Both the position numbers and the translations under genes were made by a program. From NCBI GenBank assembly GCA_965276005.1, contig OZ254962.1:1612001-1676000 (forward strand): 64,000 nucleotides of DNA. Direction: 5' to 3'. Each line of letters opens with the position of its first letter. Position 1 is the stretch's first letter. The notes beneath the pieces are model-generated. The model was not told where the DNA came from. It made no database searches and was given only the letters and a program-made list of their open reading frames with translations. This stretch comes from G965232465 sp965276005 (lineage in GTDB: Bacteria > Pseudomonadota > Alphaproteobacteria > JAQWUY01). Of this stretch, positions 16,808-26,072 are shown in pieces.

Positions 16808-17939
16808 TCTTGTCGATCGCATCGGCACAGGCGATGTAGTCGTCTTGGGTGTTAAACACATCTGCTGTTAATCTGAGAATTTTTTTGTCGTATATTTGAT
16901 GGATGGTGGCAATAATGTTGTGTTGTAACAATTTTTCTGCAATGTCTTCATGGCTAATATTGCGGTGTTGTAAAGCCGCTGGCAACATCACAACGCCCAT
17001 TTTACCGACCATTTCATCATCGGCAATATCGGCAACCCCAAAGCGGTCTGATAGATATTCTTTTGCCCATATCATTAAATCTTTAGAGTATGCTTCGCCA
17101 CCGTTATCTCGGTAGGGTTTGCCCACTTGTAGCCCTTTGGCAATGGTCAGCCACGCCGTGTAATCTTTGTTGCCCGCCCAATTAAAATTGTCTGGATATG
17201 CCCGGTGGTTGTATTTGCTGATGATGGTCGATCGCAGGTTTTGGCTGTCTTCCGATGCCCAAATAAAACCCGTACCCTGCATCGACAGCCCCCATCTGTG
17301 GCATGCCCCCACATACCAATTTGCCCCCAATTTCTGCACATTTATTTTACGAACAGCAACCGCATTTGTCCCCACAACCAATACTTGAATGCGTCTGGAT
17401 TTACAATAATCGATAATCGGCTCGATGGGAATGTGCAAGCCATAAGCGGAACAAATATCTTCTAGTATTACCAATCGGGTACGGGGGGTTATGACGGCGA
17501 TATACGCATCGACATACTCTTGTTTTTTCCAAATGGGAAACGGGGAATAGACTTTTACCAACCTTGCCCCCGCCCGGTATGAGACAAACTCTGCAATACA
17601 GCGGTGCGATATGTGGGCGTGCATATCGATAAGGATCTCGTCGCCCGGCATCAGCAGCAGCGTGCGTAAAATAGCGTTCATACTGTCGGTAGTGTTAGTG
17701 GTCAAGGCAATGTCTTTGGGGTGTGCGTTTATCTCCATTGCCAGTGCCTGTTTATTGTGCTGTAACAGCTCTAAAAAACGCTGGCGATAAAACACGGTTG
17801 GATTTTTGACACTGTCATAGCGTATTTTTTCCGCATGTGTATATACGGCACGGTGGATTACGGGCAAACTGCAATTGTTAATACGGACAAAACTTTCATC
17901 TAGGATAAAATCAGCGTGTACATATTTTCCAAACTGCAT
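16794..17939 (-). CDS. Class V aminotransferase-fold protein lacking key PLP residues
   Basis: A 381-residue protein with the fold-type I, CefD/class V layout: TNTTDSMNAILRTLLLMPGD, then VILEDICSAYG, then GANWYVGACHRWGLSMQGTG. In active relatives the segment VDGAHA supplies the Asp that holds the PLP ring and CHKW supplies the Schiff-base Lys. Here they read VVGTNA (about residue 189) and CHRW (residue 215), so both are replaced. The protein may be a non-catalytic or regulatory member, or use another cofactor mode. The start at 17939 (MQFGKY, AGGA site) is preferred over a GTG at 17966 that lies in the end of dsbD. Its stop overlaps the adhesin fragment. Confidence 0.72.
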   Translation of the reverse strand: MQFGKYVHADFILDESFVRINNCSLPVIHRAVYTHAEKIRYDSVKNPTVFYRQRFLELLQHNKQALAMEINAHPKDIALTTNTTDSMNAILRTLLLMPGDEILIDMHAHISHRCIAEFVSYRAGARLVKVYSPFPIWKKQEYVDAYIAVITPRTRLVILEDICSAYGLHIPIEPIIDYCKSRRIQVLVVGTNAVAVRKINVQKLGANWYVGACHRWGLSMQGTGFIWASEDSQNLRSTIISKYNHRAYPDNFNWAGNKDYTAWLTIAKGLQVGKPYRDNGGEAYSKDLMIWAKEYLSDRFGVADIADDEMVGKMGVVMLPAALQHRNISHEDIAEKLLQHNIIATIHQIYDKKILRLTADVFNTQDDYIACADAIDKIIDT

Positions 17940-17949
17940 GTGCGGTATC

Positions 17950-19707
17950 CTATTGTTGTATCGCACTCAATAACACACGGGGGGTTAGGATTTCCGGCAA
18001 CAACACCCCTTGTGGGGTCTTGGGTGTATATACAACCGTAAGCGGAATGCCATTGCGATTCCACGATTGTATATATTGTAAAATGTCGTCACTTGGCAAG
18101 CTCCAATCGGCACGCATCATAACTATATTGGGTTGGGTGATAACACCTTGTACGGACTGTTTGTCATAAGTGGTAAATTGGTTTACTTTGCATGTTACAC
18201 ACCAAGTGGCGGTTACCTCGACAACAACGGTTTTATTTTGTTGCAGCAATGGGGCGATAGCACCGGCATCAAACGCCACCCACGGGGGCGACAGTTTGTC
18301 ATCTATGGACGGTTTGCCCCCCAACACAGCCAACCCCACCAATACACCCATCGACAGGACAATCCCCATGCGATAATACACGGGTTTTAGCCACTGTATC
18401 AAGGCAATAACGGCAATCAACCCCATACTGATAAAGGCAGCGGTAGGTATAAGGGCATGGACTTGCATATACAACAGGTATATCACCAACCCTATTAGCG
18501 GTATACTTAACACCTTTTTAAAGGTCTGCATCCACGCCCCCGGTTTGGGCAGTTTTTTCGACAAAGCCGGCGAAAAGTACAGTATCACATACGGCAACGC
18601 CATACCCACCCCCATACTGATAAACACCCCTATTGCCATATAGGGGCTCATCATCAACGCAAATCCCAAAGCCACACCCACCACAGGGGCAGAACACGGA
18701 GTGGCTAGTACGGTTGTCATCACCCCATGGAAAAACGCCTGTCCCCGCTCGGACGCCCCTTTGGGCAAAATGCGTATCAGGCGATCGGGAATCTGTACGC
18801 AAAATTTATCCCACAAATTTAATATCATAAACACCAATAACACATTCATAACAACGATAAACCATGCGTATTGAAACTGAAACCCCCATCCGAACGATGT
18901 TTTTGCCAAAGTGATAATCGCCCCCAACACGCCAAACACACTGATAATGCCCGCACTGGTATACAGCATAGTGTGCCGATTGCCATCGGTAACTTGCAAC
19001 ACTTTTATCGACAGCACGGGCAGCACACAAGGCATGACATTTAAAATCAATCCCCCCAATAAACTGATAACCAGTATCCACACAATATGGGGGGTGTAGC
19101 TATCGACTGGGGATTCGCCCGGAAACACAGGGGGAATATGGATCATATCCGTGTCAGCAGTATTTATCGCCTGTGTCTGTTGTGTGGGTACAGCTATTTT
19201 TTGTACCTCAGCTGGGGGGATGGTAAAACTTATATTGTGGGTTATGGGCACACAATAATTATTGCAAGATACAAAGGACAAATCCATATCGAACACCATC
19301 GGTGCGTTGACATCCGTTGTGGTAATGGTAAATGGCAACGACACTTTATCCACATACCCCAGTGTTTTTATCCCCAAACTGTCAAAGGATTCGGGTGGTG
19401 GAAAGTCAAATTCTGATATGGTGATATTTTGCGAATTGTTATCACTGAACTCTGGGGGAATCCCCGCATCCATAGAATCTTTGTGATATATTTTCCAGCC
19501 TTCTTGTAAGGCAAATTCCAAAACCATCGCCTGTGAATCAGGCACAGTATCCCTAACCGCCACAACACGCACCGTACCCGCTTTGCTGGTGTAGGTTTTA
19601 CTCAGGGAAATAAGCCCCATTGTACCGCTGGCAAAAACACTTGTTGCCGTCATCGCATAAACTATCGACAACAGCCAATACATGTGGTATACTAACCTTC
19701 GAAACAT
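17950..19707 (-). CDS. dsbD: Protein-disulfide reductase, DsbD/ScsB family
   Basis: A membrane protein that moves electrons from cytoplasmic thioredoxin to periplasmic thiol proteins. From the N-terminus: signal peptide (to about SVFASG), a periplasmic DsbD-alpha-like domain with SCNNYC, a transmembrane block with PCVLPVLSIK and TPCSAPVVG (the paired membrane cysteines), and a C-terminal thioredoxin-like domain with the active-site CVTC in TATWCVTCK. The start is uncertain: MFRRLV at 19707 gives a good signal peptide; ATGs at 19722 and further upstream are alternatives without a clear ribosome site. The 585-residue length fits the family. It is divergent from yqgE, a familiar pairing in alphaproteobacteria. 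Confidence 0.88.
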   Translation of the reverse strand: MFRRLVYHMYWLLSIVYAMTATSVFASGTMGLISLSKTYTSKAGTVRVVAVRDTVPDSQAMVLEFALQEGWKIYHKDSMDAGIPPEFSDNNSQNITISEFDFPPPESFDSLGIKTLGYVDKVSLPFTITTTDVNAPMVFDMDLSFVSCNNYCVPITHNISFTIPPAEVQKIAVPTQQTQAINTADTDMIHIPPVFPGESPVDSYTPHIVWILVISLLGGLILNVMPCVLPVLSIKVLQVTDGNRHTMLYTSAGIISVFGVLGAIITLAKTSFGWGFQFQYAWFIVVMNVLLVFMILNLWDKFCVQIPDRLIRILPKGASERGQAFFHGVMTTVLATPCSAPVVGVALGFALMMSPYMAIGVFISMGVGMALPYVILYFSPALSKKLPKPGAWMQTFKKVLSIPLIGLVIYLLYMQVHALIPTAAFISMGLIAVIALIQWLKPVYYRMGIVLSMGVLVGLAVLGGKPSIDDKLSPPWVAFDAGAIAPLLQQNKTVVVEVTATWCVTCKVNQFTTYDKQSVQGVITQPNIVMMRADWSLPSDDILQYIQSWNRNGIPLTVVYTPKTPQGVLLPEILTPRVLLSAIQQ

Positions 19708-19744
19708 CTTTAATAACAACATGGGATAAAGTGTATATAATATT

Positions 19745-20311
19745 ATGAAAAAAAGCAATACCAGTTTTATGGGGAAAATACTTATTGCAAATGATACGCA
19801 TTCTGCAAGTATTTTTTATCAATCTTGTATTTTGCTGTGTGTGCATGATGCGACTGGGGCAATGGGGCTGATATTAAATAAGCCAGAAAGCGATATTCGT
19901 CTCAATGATTTATTGGAGCAAATAGATGTCCCCATACAGACCAGCCACCAAAACCCGCACATTTACATGGGCGGACCAGTCGATAGCACACACGGGTTTA
20001 TCTTGCACGAATCGTCGTATGCAGAATCATCTACGGCTCAGATCGACGATACTTTTTCGCTGACCGCAACGGTGGGGATTTTGTCGCAAATTGTACAGGG
20101 ATCAGGTCCACAACAATACAAAATTGCCCTTGGCTATGCGGGGTGGAAAAAGGGGCAACTGGAAGCAGAAATCAAAGATAACAAATGGCTGTGCGTCGAT
20201 GCCAGCCAAGATTTGGTATTCCAAACCCCCAACGATACCATGTGGTATACGGCATTGACAAAAAACGGCATTCCCCCCCATGCCCTGTCTGGTCAAGTGG
20301 GACACGCATAA
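19745..20311 (+). CDS. YqgE/AlgH family protein (UPF0301)
   Basis: A 188-residue cytosolic protein of unknown biochemical role. The family core is clear: ILLCVHDATGAMGLILNKPE, then HIYMGGPVD and THGFILHES, then ALGYAGWKKGQLEAEIKDNKW. The usual family start lies near MGKILIAN at 19769; the ATG at 19745 adds eight residues. TATAAT at 19736-19741 lies directly before that first ATG, so transcription may begin near 19748 and the 19769 start could be the real one. Divergent from dsbD. Confidence 0.88.
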   Translation: MKKSNTSFMGKILIANDTHSASIFYQSCILLCVHDATGAMGLILNKPESDIRLNDLLEQIDVPIQTSHQNPHIYMGGPVDSTHGFILHESSYAESSTAQIDDTFSLTATVGILSQIVQGSGPQQYKIALGYAGWKKGQLEAEIKDNKWLCVDASQDLVFQTPNDTMWYTALTKNGIPPHALSGQVGHA

Positions 20312-20543
20312 TATGTGTGTTTGGTACATGGAGTGCGGGACAAATATGACAAGGTTTGTATAAAATCATTGCAAACACCTGTCCGCAGTACCTGAGTCAC
20401 GCATTGGTGGATTCGAAGCACAGTCCATAAACATGTAACGCCGTTGCGGGTGCTACTCTTTCACGAGCTGTATGCAAAAGATACCACCCATACCCGCATC
20501 GGACACCACATCAGCTTTACGCTCTTAACGGCTGCAACCGTCT

Positions 20544-21749
20544 TTATTCAATACCCCATACTGCCATTTGCCTGTCTTTTATGTCTTGCAATGTGTAGTT
20601 GGTGAAGACGGGCATTAAGTCTGTTGCTTTTTCGGTTTTTAACTTTTGCTGAATTTCTGCAATGGTTTTTTCCAGTGCTATAAACCGTGCGGGCGTGGGG
20701 GGGTGGCTGGTGGTGGCACTGGCTTTAAGGATGTCTTCACTTTCTGATAACGCCATACGACGCCAAGTATTTTGTGCCCCTTGTACATCATATCCCGCCC
20801 GTGCCATCAAGTATAGCCCCACATAATCGGCTTCTGCCTCTAAAACGGGATTGAATGCTTTTTTGGCAACTTTGGCACCGATTTTGCCCAAATCCTTTGA
20901 TACATTTTGCTTATCTTCATAATCCCACATATTGTCGACGCCAAACCTATCCAATAACAATATTTGCGACAAGTTTTCGATAATAATACCAGAATATTTG
21001 AAATTATCCCTTCCTCGCTTGTTGTGTGCCATAATGTTATGGGCAATTTCGTGGGACACAACACTTATCATGTACTGGTCTTTTTGCAAAAAGTCAAACA
21101 ACATAGGATACATACGAACAACCACACCATCGGCAGAGGCGTTTAACACACTCTCATCGATGGTTACAATGTGCATTTGGCAAGTTTCTGCACCCAGCAC
21201 ATATACGGTCTTCTCTTGTTGTTCGGATACGCTGTAATAAGTTATCTTGTTGCGGTTTTTACTAAAGGCTCGCACATACACACTGGCAAATACATGCGGA
21301 TCACGCACCGCCGTTCCATTGATTGCCAAAATCACATCGCCTTTTTGCATACCGACATTTTCGGCGGGAAAGTCTGGAGTCAATCCATACACAACCGGAT
21401 ACCCATCGTATTTTTTCGGGATACTGGGTGCATAAACCTGTGTATTGGCAACAAAGCCCATGCGAAACATTTTATATGCACATAAATCTTTTGCCGCTTG
21501 TAGTATGCGTTCGCCATGGGCGACAAAAAACGCATCGTATTCAAAAATACTATCAAAGCGGGCGGGCAATCTCCACGGGTCAAAAGCACCGTGTTGCTGT
21601 TCGTATTGCTGTTGCTTTTGTACTTGAATGGCGATTTCTTGCTGCATTTCTGCTTTGCTGGCTTCTGGGTTTTGCACCGCCTGCCGCCCGCAAGCACTAA
21701 TAGCCAACAACACCCCGATGACCGCCAATATATGACCTAGTTTTTCCAT
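20544..21749 (-). CDS. M48-family zinc metallopeptidase lipoprotein with PDZ domain
   Basis: A 401-residue lipoprotein. The signal ends in the lipobox AISAC with Cys20 as the lipidation site. A PDZ-like domain lies at about residues 105-185 (ENVGMQKGDVILAINGTAVRD). The peptidase motif HEIAH is at residues 233-237, with the third zinc ligand in EAEADYVG near residue 306. It probably degrades misfolded envelope proteins or helps outer-membrane quality control, as BepA/LoiP relatives do. It sits 28 bp after mutT on the same strand. Confidence 0.85.
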   Translation of the reverse strand: MEKLGHILAVIGVLLAISACGRQAVQNPEASKAEMQQEIAIQVQKQQQYEQQHGAFDPWRLPARFDSIFEYDAFFVAHGERILQAAKDLCAYKMFRMGFVANTQVYAPSIPKKYDGYPVVYGLTPDFPAENVGMQKGDVILAINGTAVRDPHVFASVYVRAFSKNRNKITYYSVSEQQEKTVYVLGAETCQMHIVTIDESVLNASADGVVVRMYPMLFDFLQKDQYMISVVSHEIAHNIMAHNKRGRDNFKYSGIIIENLSQILLLDRFGVDNMWDYEDKQNVSKDLGKIGAKVAKKAFNPVLEAEADYVGLYLMARAGYDVQGAQNTWRRMALSESEDILKASATTSHPPTPARFIALEKTIAEIQQKLKTEKATDLMPVFTNYTLQDIKDRQMAVWGIE

Positions 21750-21777
21750 TTTCTATTCTCCTTAAACTTACATAAGA

Positions 21778-22215
21778 CTACACTTTTAATTGATGGTGCC
21801 TTGTGGTGCCTGCCCGTTTGTCCCGTTGGATTTTGGCAATCAGATCCTTGTCCGCAAGCACCGCATCCAAGCTGTGAATAATGGCAATATCCATCCATTC
21901 TAATTGCTGACCTTCCTTGGGGATTGGGACGCCGATCCAGTTGCGACACCAAAACACCGGCATGTCTAGTATAAATGTTTCATACACATGCCTGACTGTA
22001 TTGTACAACACCGCTGTGCGTTTGTCAATTGTTATCCCAATTTCTTCTTGTAATTCTCGATATAGGGCATCGATGGGGGTTTCTTGCGGCTCTATTTTGC
22101 CGCCAGGAAACTCCCATTGTCCCGCACAGAATTTACCAGCGGGACGGGTTGCCATCAAGATCTGCCCTTGTGCGTTTTCTAAGATACCTGCGGATACTTT
22201 AACTGTTGCTAGCAT
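21778..22215 (-). CDS. mutT: Nudix hydrolase, MutT-type 8-oxo-dGTP diphosphatase
   Basis: A 145-residue Nudix protein. The full Nudix box runs from residue 38 to 60, with GGKIEPQETPIDALYRELQE followed by EIG, matching Gx5Ex7REUxEExGU. The segment AGQWEFPGG before it and the WMDIAIIHSLDAV-type end are typical of MutT, which removes oxidised dGTP and lowers mutation rate. Other Nudix substrates cannot be excluded. Confidence 0.85.
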   Translation of the reverse strand: MLATVKVSAGILENAQGQILMATRPAGKFCAGQWEFPGGKIEPQETPIDALYRELQEEIGITIDKRTAVLYNTVRHVYETFILDMPVFWCRNWIGVPIPKEGQQLEWMDIAIIHSLDAVLADKDLIAKIQRDKRAGTTRHHQLKV

Positions 22216-22369
22216 AAGTCGATCGGGGCTATACCGCCCATATTACCCACGCCCCAACGCAAACACCCCTGACATTCTGCCTTACAGCAACACTTCACAT
22301 CGCCTCTAAATACAAATGATGGGCATTTCGCATGCATGATATACCGACAATCTCATAGCCATTTTGTTT

Positions 22370-23887
22370 TCAATCGCCCGCAATATCCACAATCGGGGCA
22401 AATTGCATCCGTTGTAACACATCACGGTGTATATCCGCCCCCTGCCGTACTTCTATCAGGGTTACCCCTGCTGGTCGCAGTTCGAATACCGCTCTTTCGG
22501 TCACATAAATCACTTGTTTTTGTTGGGCGATAGCGTTTTTACCACTAAATGTAACATGTTTTACCGTGTCGACCAACTTGGGGATTTGTCCGTGCGAATC
22601 GATGCAAATGGCATCGTTCTCATCGAACGAAGTTTTTAAGCCTTTGGCTTCAAAAGTGCCACAGAACACTATCTTTTTTGCCCCTTGTACAATGTCGATA
22701 AAGCCGCCGGGTCCGACAATATAATCGCCCAACTTAGACACATTCACATTGCCGTGTTTATCCATTTCCCCCATACCCAAAAACGCACAGTCCAAACCGC
22801 CGCCCGAATAAAAATCAAATTGCTGTGTAGACGACATAATCGCCGCAGGATACAACGCCGCCCCAAACACCGCCCCATCGAGCATATTGCCCCGATGAAT
22901 CCCCTGTTCCAAAGTCCCCCAGTATTCGATACGGCGATCGCTTAAAATAGCGGGAATACCGCCGGGAATACCAAAGCCAAAATTGACCGACCACGCATCG
23001 CCAATTTCATCGGCAGCACGGCGGGCAATCACCCCCCGCATGCCTTGTGGCAATGCCAACACCGCCGAATCGTTATCGTCTTGTTCCACTTCCCCACTGA
23101 TGGCGGGGTTGTAATGGCTGATAGCACATTGGGGAGCATCGACCTGTAAATACCCGTGTATTAAAACCCCCGGCACCGATACCAAGCGGGCGGGAACAAT
23201 TGGCGAATCGCCTTGTTTTGCCACCTGTGCCAGTACCACACCACCGCTGTTATACGCCGCTAAGGCACACGGATAGACATCCAAATCCGCCGGTTCGTGT
23301 TTGTTGGTTATATTGCCTTGTGCGTCCATATAGGTACCACGAATAATCGCCACATCGATTTTTAACGGTTTATACCGCAAATACTGCTCTCCATCGACAG
23401 TGATTTTTTCCACCAAATCGTCGCTGGTTATTTCATTGCATTTGCCGCCGCCAAAATCCGGATCGGCAAAAGTGCCTAAACCGGTTTTGGTAATCACCCC
23501 CGGTCTGCCCGCCCCAACCTCACGCATTAAGGTTATCAACATACCCGCAGGGAAAGTATAGGCTTGTATCTTGTTTTCAAAACACATTTTTTGTAATGTC
23601 GGTCCCCAGCTCCAATGCCCGCCAATAACCCGGCGAATCATCCCCTCATGGGCAAACCGTTGCAATCCAGAATCCGTACCATTGCTGATACCCAAGCCAT
23701 GTACAACGGTTAAATCTCGGGGATGCCCGGTGTCCAAAAACGACTGTTCAATCCGTTGCATAATGCCATCGGCTTCTAATAAACCGCCCCCAGACCCGCT
23801 GATAAGCACGCTTGCCCCATCGGCAATCCAATCTGTCATAGGCGTATTTTGAATATCTGTAACTCTCATAATTTCTGTATACTCCAT
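22370..23887 (-). CDS. Family I acyl-CoA:carboxylate CoA-transferase
   Basis: A 505-residue fused-subunit CoA-transferase like propionate CoA-transferase or YdiF. The glycine-rich GSGGG segment is at residues 31-35, and the catalytic Glu is likely Glu327 in YWGTLEQG, in the place of the ESG/EAG motif of the family. It moves CoA between short-chain acyl-CoA and a free acid. The start has AGGAG seven bases upstream. It is divergent from the acyl-CoA dehydrogenase at 24107; together they suggest activation and oxidation of a small carboxylic acid. Confidence 0.85.
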   Translation of the reverse strand: MEYTEIMRVTDIQNTPMTDWIADGASVLISGSGGGLLEADGIMQRIEQSFLDTGHPRDLTVVHGLGISNGTDSGLQRFAHEGMIRRVIGGHWSWGPTLQKMCFENKIQAYTFPAGMLITLMREVGAGRPGVITKTGLGTFADPDFGGGKCNEITSDDLVEKITVDGEQYLRYKPLKIDVAIIRGTYMDAQGNITNKHEPADLDVYPCALAAYNSGGVVLAQVAKQGDSPIVPARLVSVPGVLIHGYLQVDAPQCAISHYNPAISGEVEQDDNDSAVLALPQGMRGVIARRAADEIGDAWSVNFGFGIPGGIPAILSDRRIEYWGTLEQGIHRGNMLDGAVFGAALYPAAIMSSTQQFDFYSGGGLDCAFLGMGEMDKHGNVNVSKLGDYIVGPGGFIDIVQGAKKIVFCGTFEAKGLKTSFDENDAICIDSHGQIPKLVDTVKHVTFSGKNAIAQQKQVIYVTERAVFELRPAGVTLIEVRQGADIHRDVLQRMQFAPIVDIAGD

Positions 23888-23997
23888 TTTTTAACTCCTA
23901 GGTTACATACCACATATACGACAACAATACAACATGATTTTTTACCACGCAGCGTTTTTTTAACCCCCAAGTACGATAAAAATATATGTTATAAATC

Positions 23998-24053
23998 AAA
24001 TAGTTAGCCTATTTTTACCGCCATGTTACAAATAAACCCTTTACAAACTATTT
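23998..24053. promoter_or_regulatory. Inverted repeat in the CoA-transferase/acyl-CoA dehydrogenase intergenic region
   Basis: AAATAGTT at 23998-24005 is the exact reverse complement of AACTATTT at 24046-24053. It lies in the 219-bp divergent promoter region. This could be a pair of operator half-sites or chance in AT-rich DNA. Confidence 0.3.
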
Positions 24054-24106
24054 AACTCTAACGATAATTAAGGCAATACCCCATATGTATAAAGGAGAGA
24101 AAACAC

Positions 24107-25270
24107 ATGTATATTGCCGCCACTTTAGACAGTGAAATGTATACCCAAATCCGTGATATGACCGCCCGCTTTGCCAACGAAGTTATCCGCCCACAAGCGG
24201 AACAACTGGACGCCGAATCCCGTTTTGCCAGCGATATTTACGACCAAATGGCACAAATGGGATTATTCGGTATCACCACCCCCGCCGAACTGGGCGGGGC
24301 GGGTATGGATTCGTTGGCATATGCTATCGTTATGGAAGAGCTGTCCCGTGGATACGCCTCCGTTGCCGATCAATGCGGATTGATTGAACTGGTCAGCAGC
24401 TTGCTTACCAAACATGGTACCGCAGAACAACACGCCAAATATTTGACTCCTATTTTGCAGGCGAAAAAACGCCCGGCGTACTGTATAACCGAAGCCGGGG
24501 CAGGCACCGATGTATCCGGCATCAAAACCGTTGCCAGCAAAACCGATAGCGGTTGGGTATTAAACGGGGAAAAAATATGGATTCACAACGCCCCCATAGC
24601 CGATTATGCGTTCGTACTTGCCCGTACAGATGTGGATGCGGGGCATCGGGGTATGAGTATCTTTATCGTCGATTGCACCCAAGACAGCGTAGAAAAAGGT
24701 CCGAAAGAACGCAAAATGGGACAGCGATCCAGCCAAGTAGGGGCATTGTTCTTTAGGGACACCCCCGTCGAAGACATCGGGCTGTTGGGCGAATTAAACA
24801 AAGGCTTTTACATGATGATGTCGGTTCTGGACAAAGGGCGGGTCGGCATTGCTTCCCTAGCGGTTGGCATCGCCCAAGCGGGACTGGAAGCGGCGGTCGA
24901 ATATGCGGGACAACGCAAACAATTTAACCAAACCATCGGTGAATTTCAAGGCATACAGTTTATCTTAGCGGACATGGCAAAGGATGTCGCCGCCGCCCGG
25001 GCATTGGTGGAAAAAGCCGCTATTCGCTTGGATAACAACCTGCCCGCAACCAAAGAATGCTCGATGGCAAAATGCTTTGCCGGCGACATTGCCGTTGCCC
25101 AAACCGCCAATGCTTGCCAAGTGTTTGGCGGCAGTGGCTTTATCAAAGGATTCGAAGTAGAACGCCTGTATCGAGACGCCAAAATCACCCAAATTTACGA
25201 AGGTACCAACCAAATTCAACGGGTTATCATCGCCCGGGAATTACAAAAAAACGGAGCAAAAGTACAATGA
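24107..25270 (+). CDS. Acyl-CoA dehydrogenase
   Basis: A 387-residue FAD enzyme that desaturates an acyl-CoA at the alpha-beta position. Visible family motifs are CITEAGAGTDVSGIKT, NGEKIWIHNA, VLDKGRVGIASLAVGIAQA, the FAD/tetramer segment CQVFGGSGF and YEGTNQIQRVIIAREL at the end, which carries the usual catalytic Glu. The start has a strong AAAGGAGAG site. Its stop overlaps the start of the SDR gene as ATGA. The acyl substrate cannot be told from sequence; context suggests a short or branched chain. Confidence 0.9.
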   Translation: MYIAATLDSEMYTQIRDMTARFANEVIRPQAEQLDAESRFASDIYDQMAQMGLFGITTPAELGGAGMDSLAYAIVMEELSRGYASVADQCGLIELVSSLLTKHGTAEQHAKYLTPILQAKKRPAYCITEAGAGTDVSGIKTVASKTDSGWVLNGEKIWIHNAPIADYAFVLARTDVDAGHRGMSIFIVDCTQDSVEKGPKERKMGQRSSQVGALFFRDTPVEDIGLLGELNKGFYMMMSVLDKGRVGIASLAVGIAQAGLEAAVEYAGQRKQFNQTIGEFQGIQFILADMAKDVAAARALVEKAAIRLDNNLPATKECSMAKCFAGDIAVAQTANACQVFGGSGFIKGFEVERLYRDAKITQIYEGTNQIQRVIIARELQKNGAKVQ

Positions 25271-26043
25271 CCCAACGCACAGCCCTTGTTACCGGTGGTG
25301 CCCGGGGTATCGGACGGGGCATCGCCTTAAACCTAGCATCACAAGGCTTTGATGTGGTGGTAAACGCTACCAGTGCCAGCCAAGATGCCCAACACACCGT
25401 ACAGAAGGTGCAGGACATGGGACAACGAGCGTGTTTATCCATATTCGATGTGTCAGATATTCGAAACCACGCAAATATATTACAACAAGCGGAAAACCAC
25501 ATCGGTTCGCCCTTAACCACATTGGTAAACAATGCGGGAGTGTCCGTATTGTTGCGGGATAATCTACTAACGGTCAGCGAGGAAAGCTACGACCGCTGCC
25601 AGAATATCAATACAAAAGCGATGTTTTTCTTGTGTCAAGCGTTTGCAACATACCTGTTACAAAATAAAACCGATCGCACAGCCGTACACCACAGCATCAT
25701 CAATGTAACCTCATCGAATGCCCATGCGGTATCGATTGCCCGGGGGGAATATTGTATCTCAAAAGCGGCGGCAAGCATGATAACCAAGCTGTTTGCCACA
25801 CAATTTGCCAACGACCATATCGGCGTCTATGAAATCCAACCGGGGTTGATTAAAACCGATATGACCGCTGGGGTTATGGACAAATACACCCAACTGGCAC
25901 AACAGGGTTTGTCGGCGATTAACCGCATGGGCACCCCCGAAGAAATGGGCAGTATTGCCGGGGCAATGGCGATAGGCAATATGGTATTTGCCACCGGACA
26001 AGCCATTCAAGCGGACGGGGGTTTGCACATGGTACGGTTTTAA
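25267..26043 (+). CDS. Short-chain dehydrogenase/reductase (SDR)
   Basis: A 258-residue classical SDR. It has the cofactor motif TGGARGIG at residues 9-16, NNAG at 88-91, the catalytic Ser near 149-150 and the YxxxK pair at Tyr162/Lys166 (EYCISK). The C-terminal segment GQAIQADGGLHM is also typical. The start is fixed by the 4-bp overlap with the acyl-CoA dehydrogenase stop; a much longer upstream frame is a shadow. It may oxidise a 3-hydroxyacyl-CoA or a sugar alcohol. Confidence 0.88.
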   Translation: MTQRTALVTGGARGIGRGIALNLASQGFDVVVNATSASQDAQHTVQKVQDMGQRACLSIFDVSDIRNHANILQQAENHIGSPLTTLVNNAGVSVLLRDNLLTVSEESYDRCQNINTKAMFFLCQAFATYLLQNKTDRTAVHHSIINVTSSNAHAVSIARGEYCISKAAASMITKLFATQFANDHIGVYEIQPGLIKTDMTAGVMDKYTQLAQQGLSAINRMGTPEEMGSIAGAMAIGNMVFATGQAIQADGGLHMVRF

Positions 26044-26072
26044 TAATACCTGATAGCAAAAGAGAATATAAC

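Noticed and set aside
20312..20543. Possible structured RNA between yqgE and the M48 peptidase gene
   Set aside because: A GCGGGT/ACCCGC pairing is possible, but no recognised RNA motif, terminator or tRNA arms could be found.
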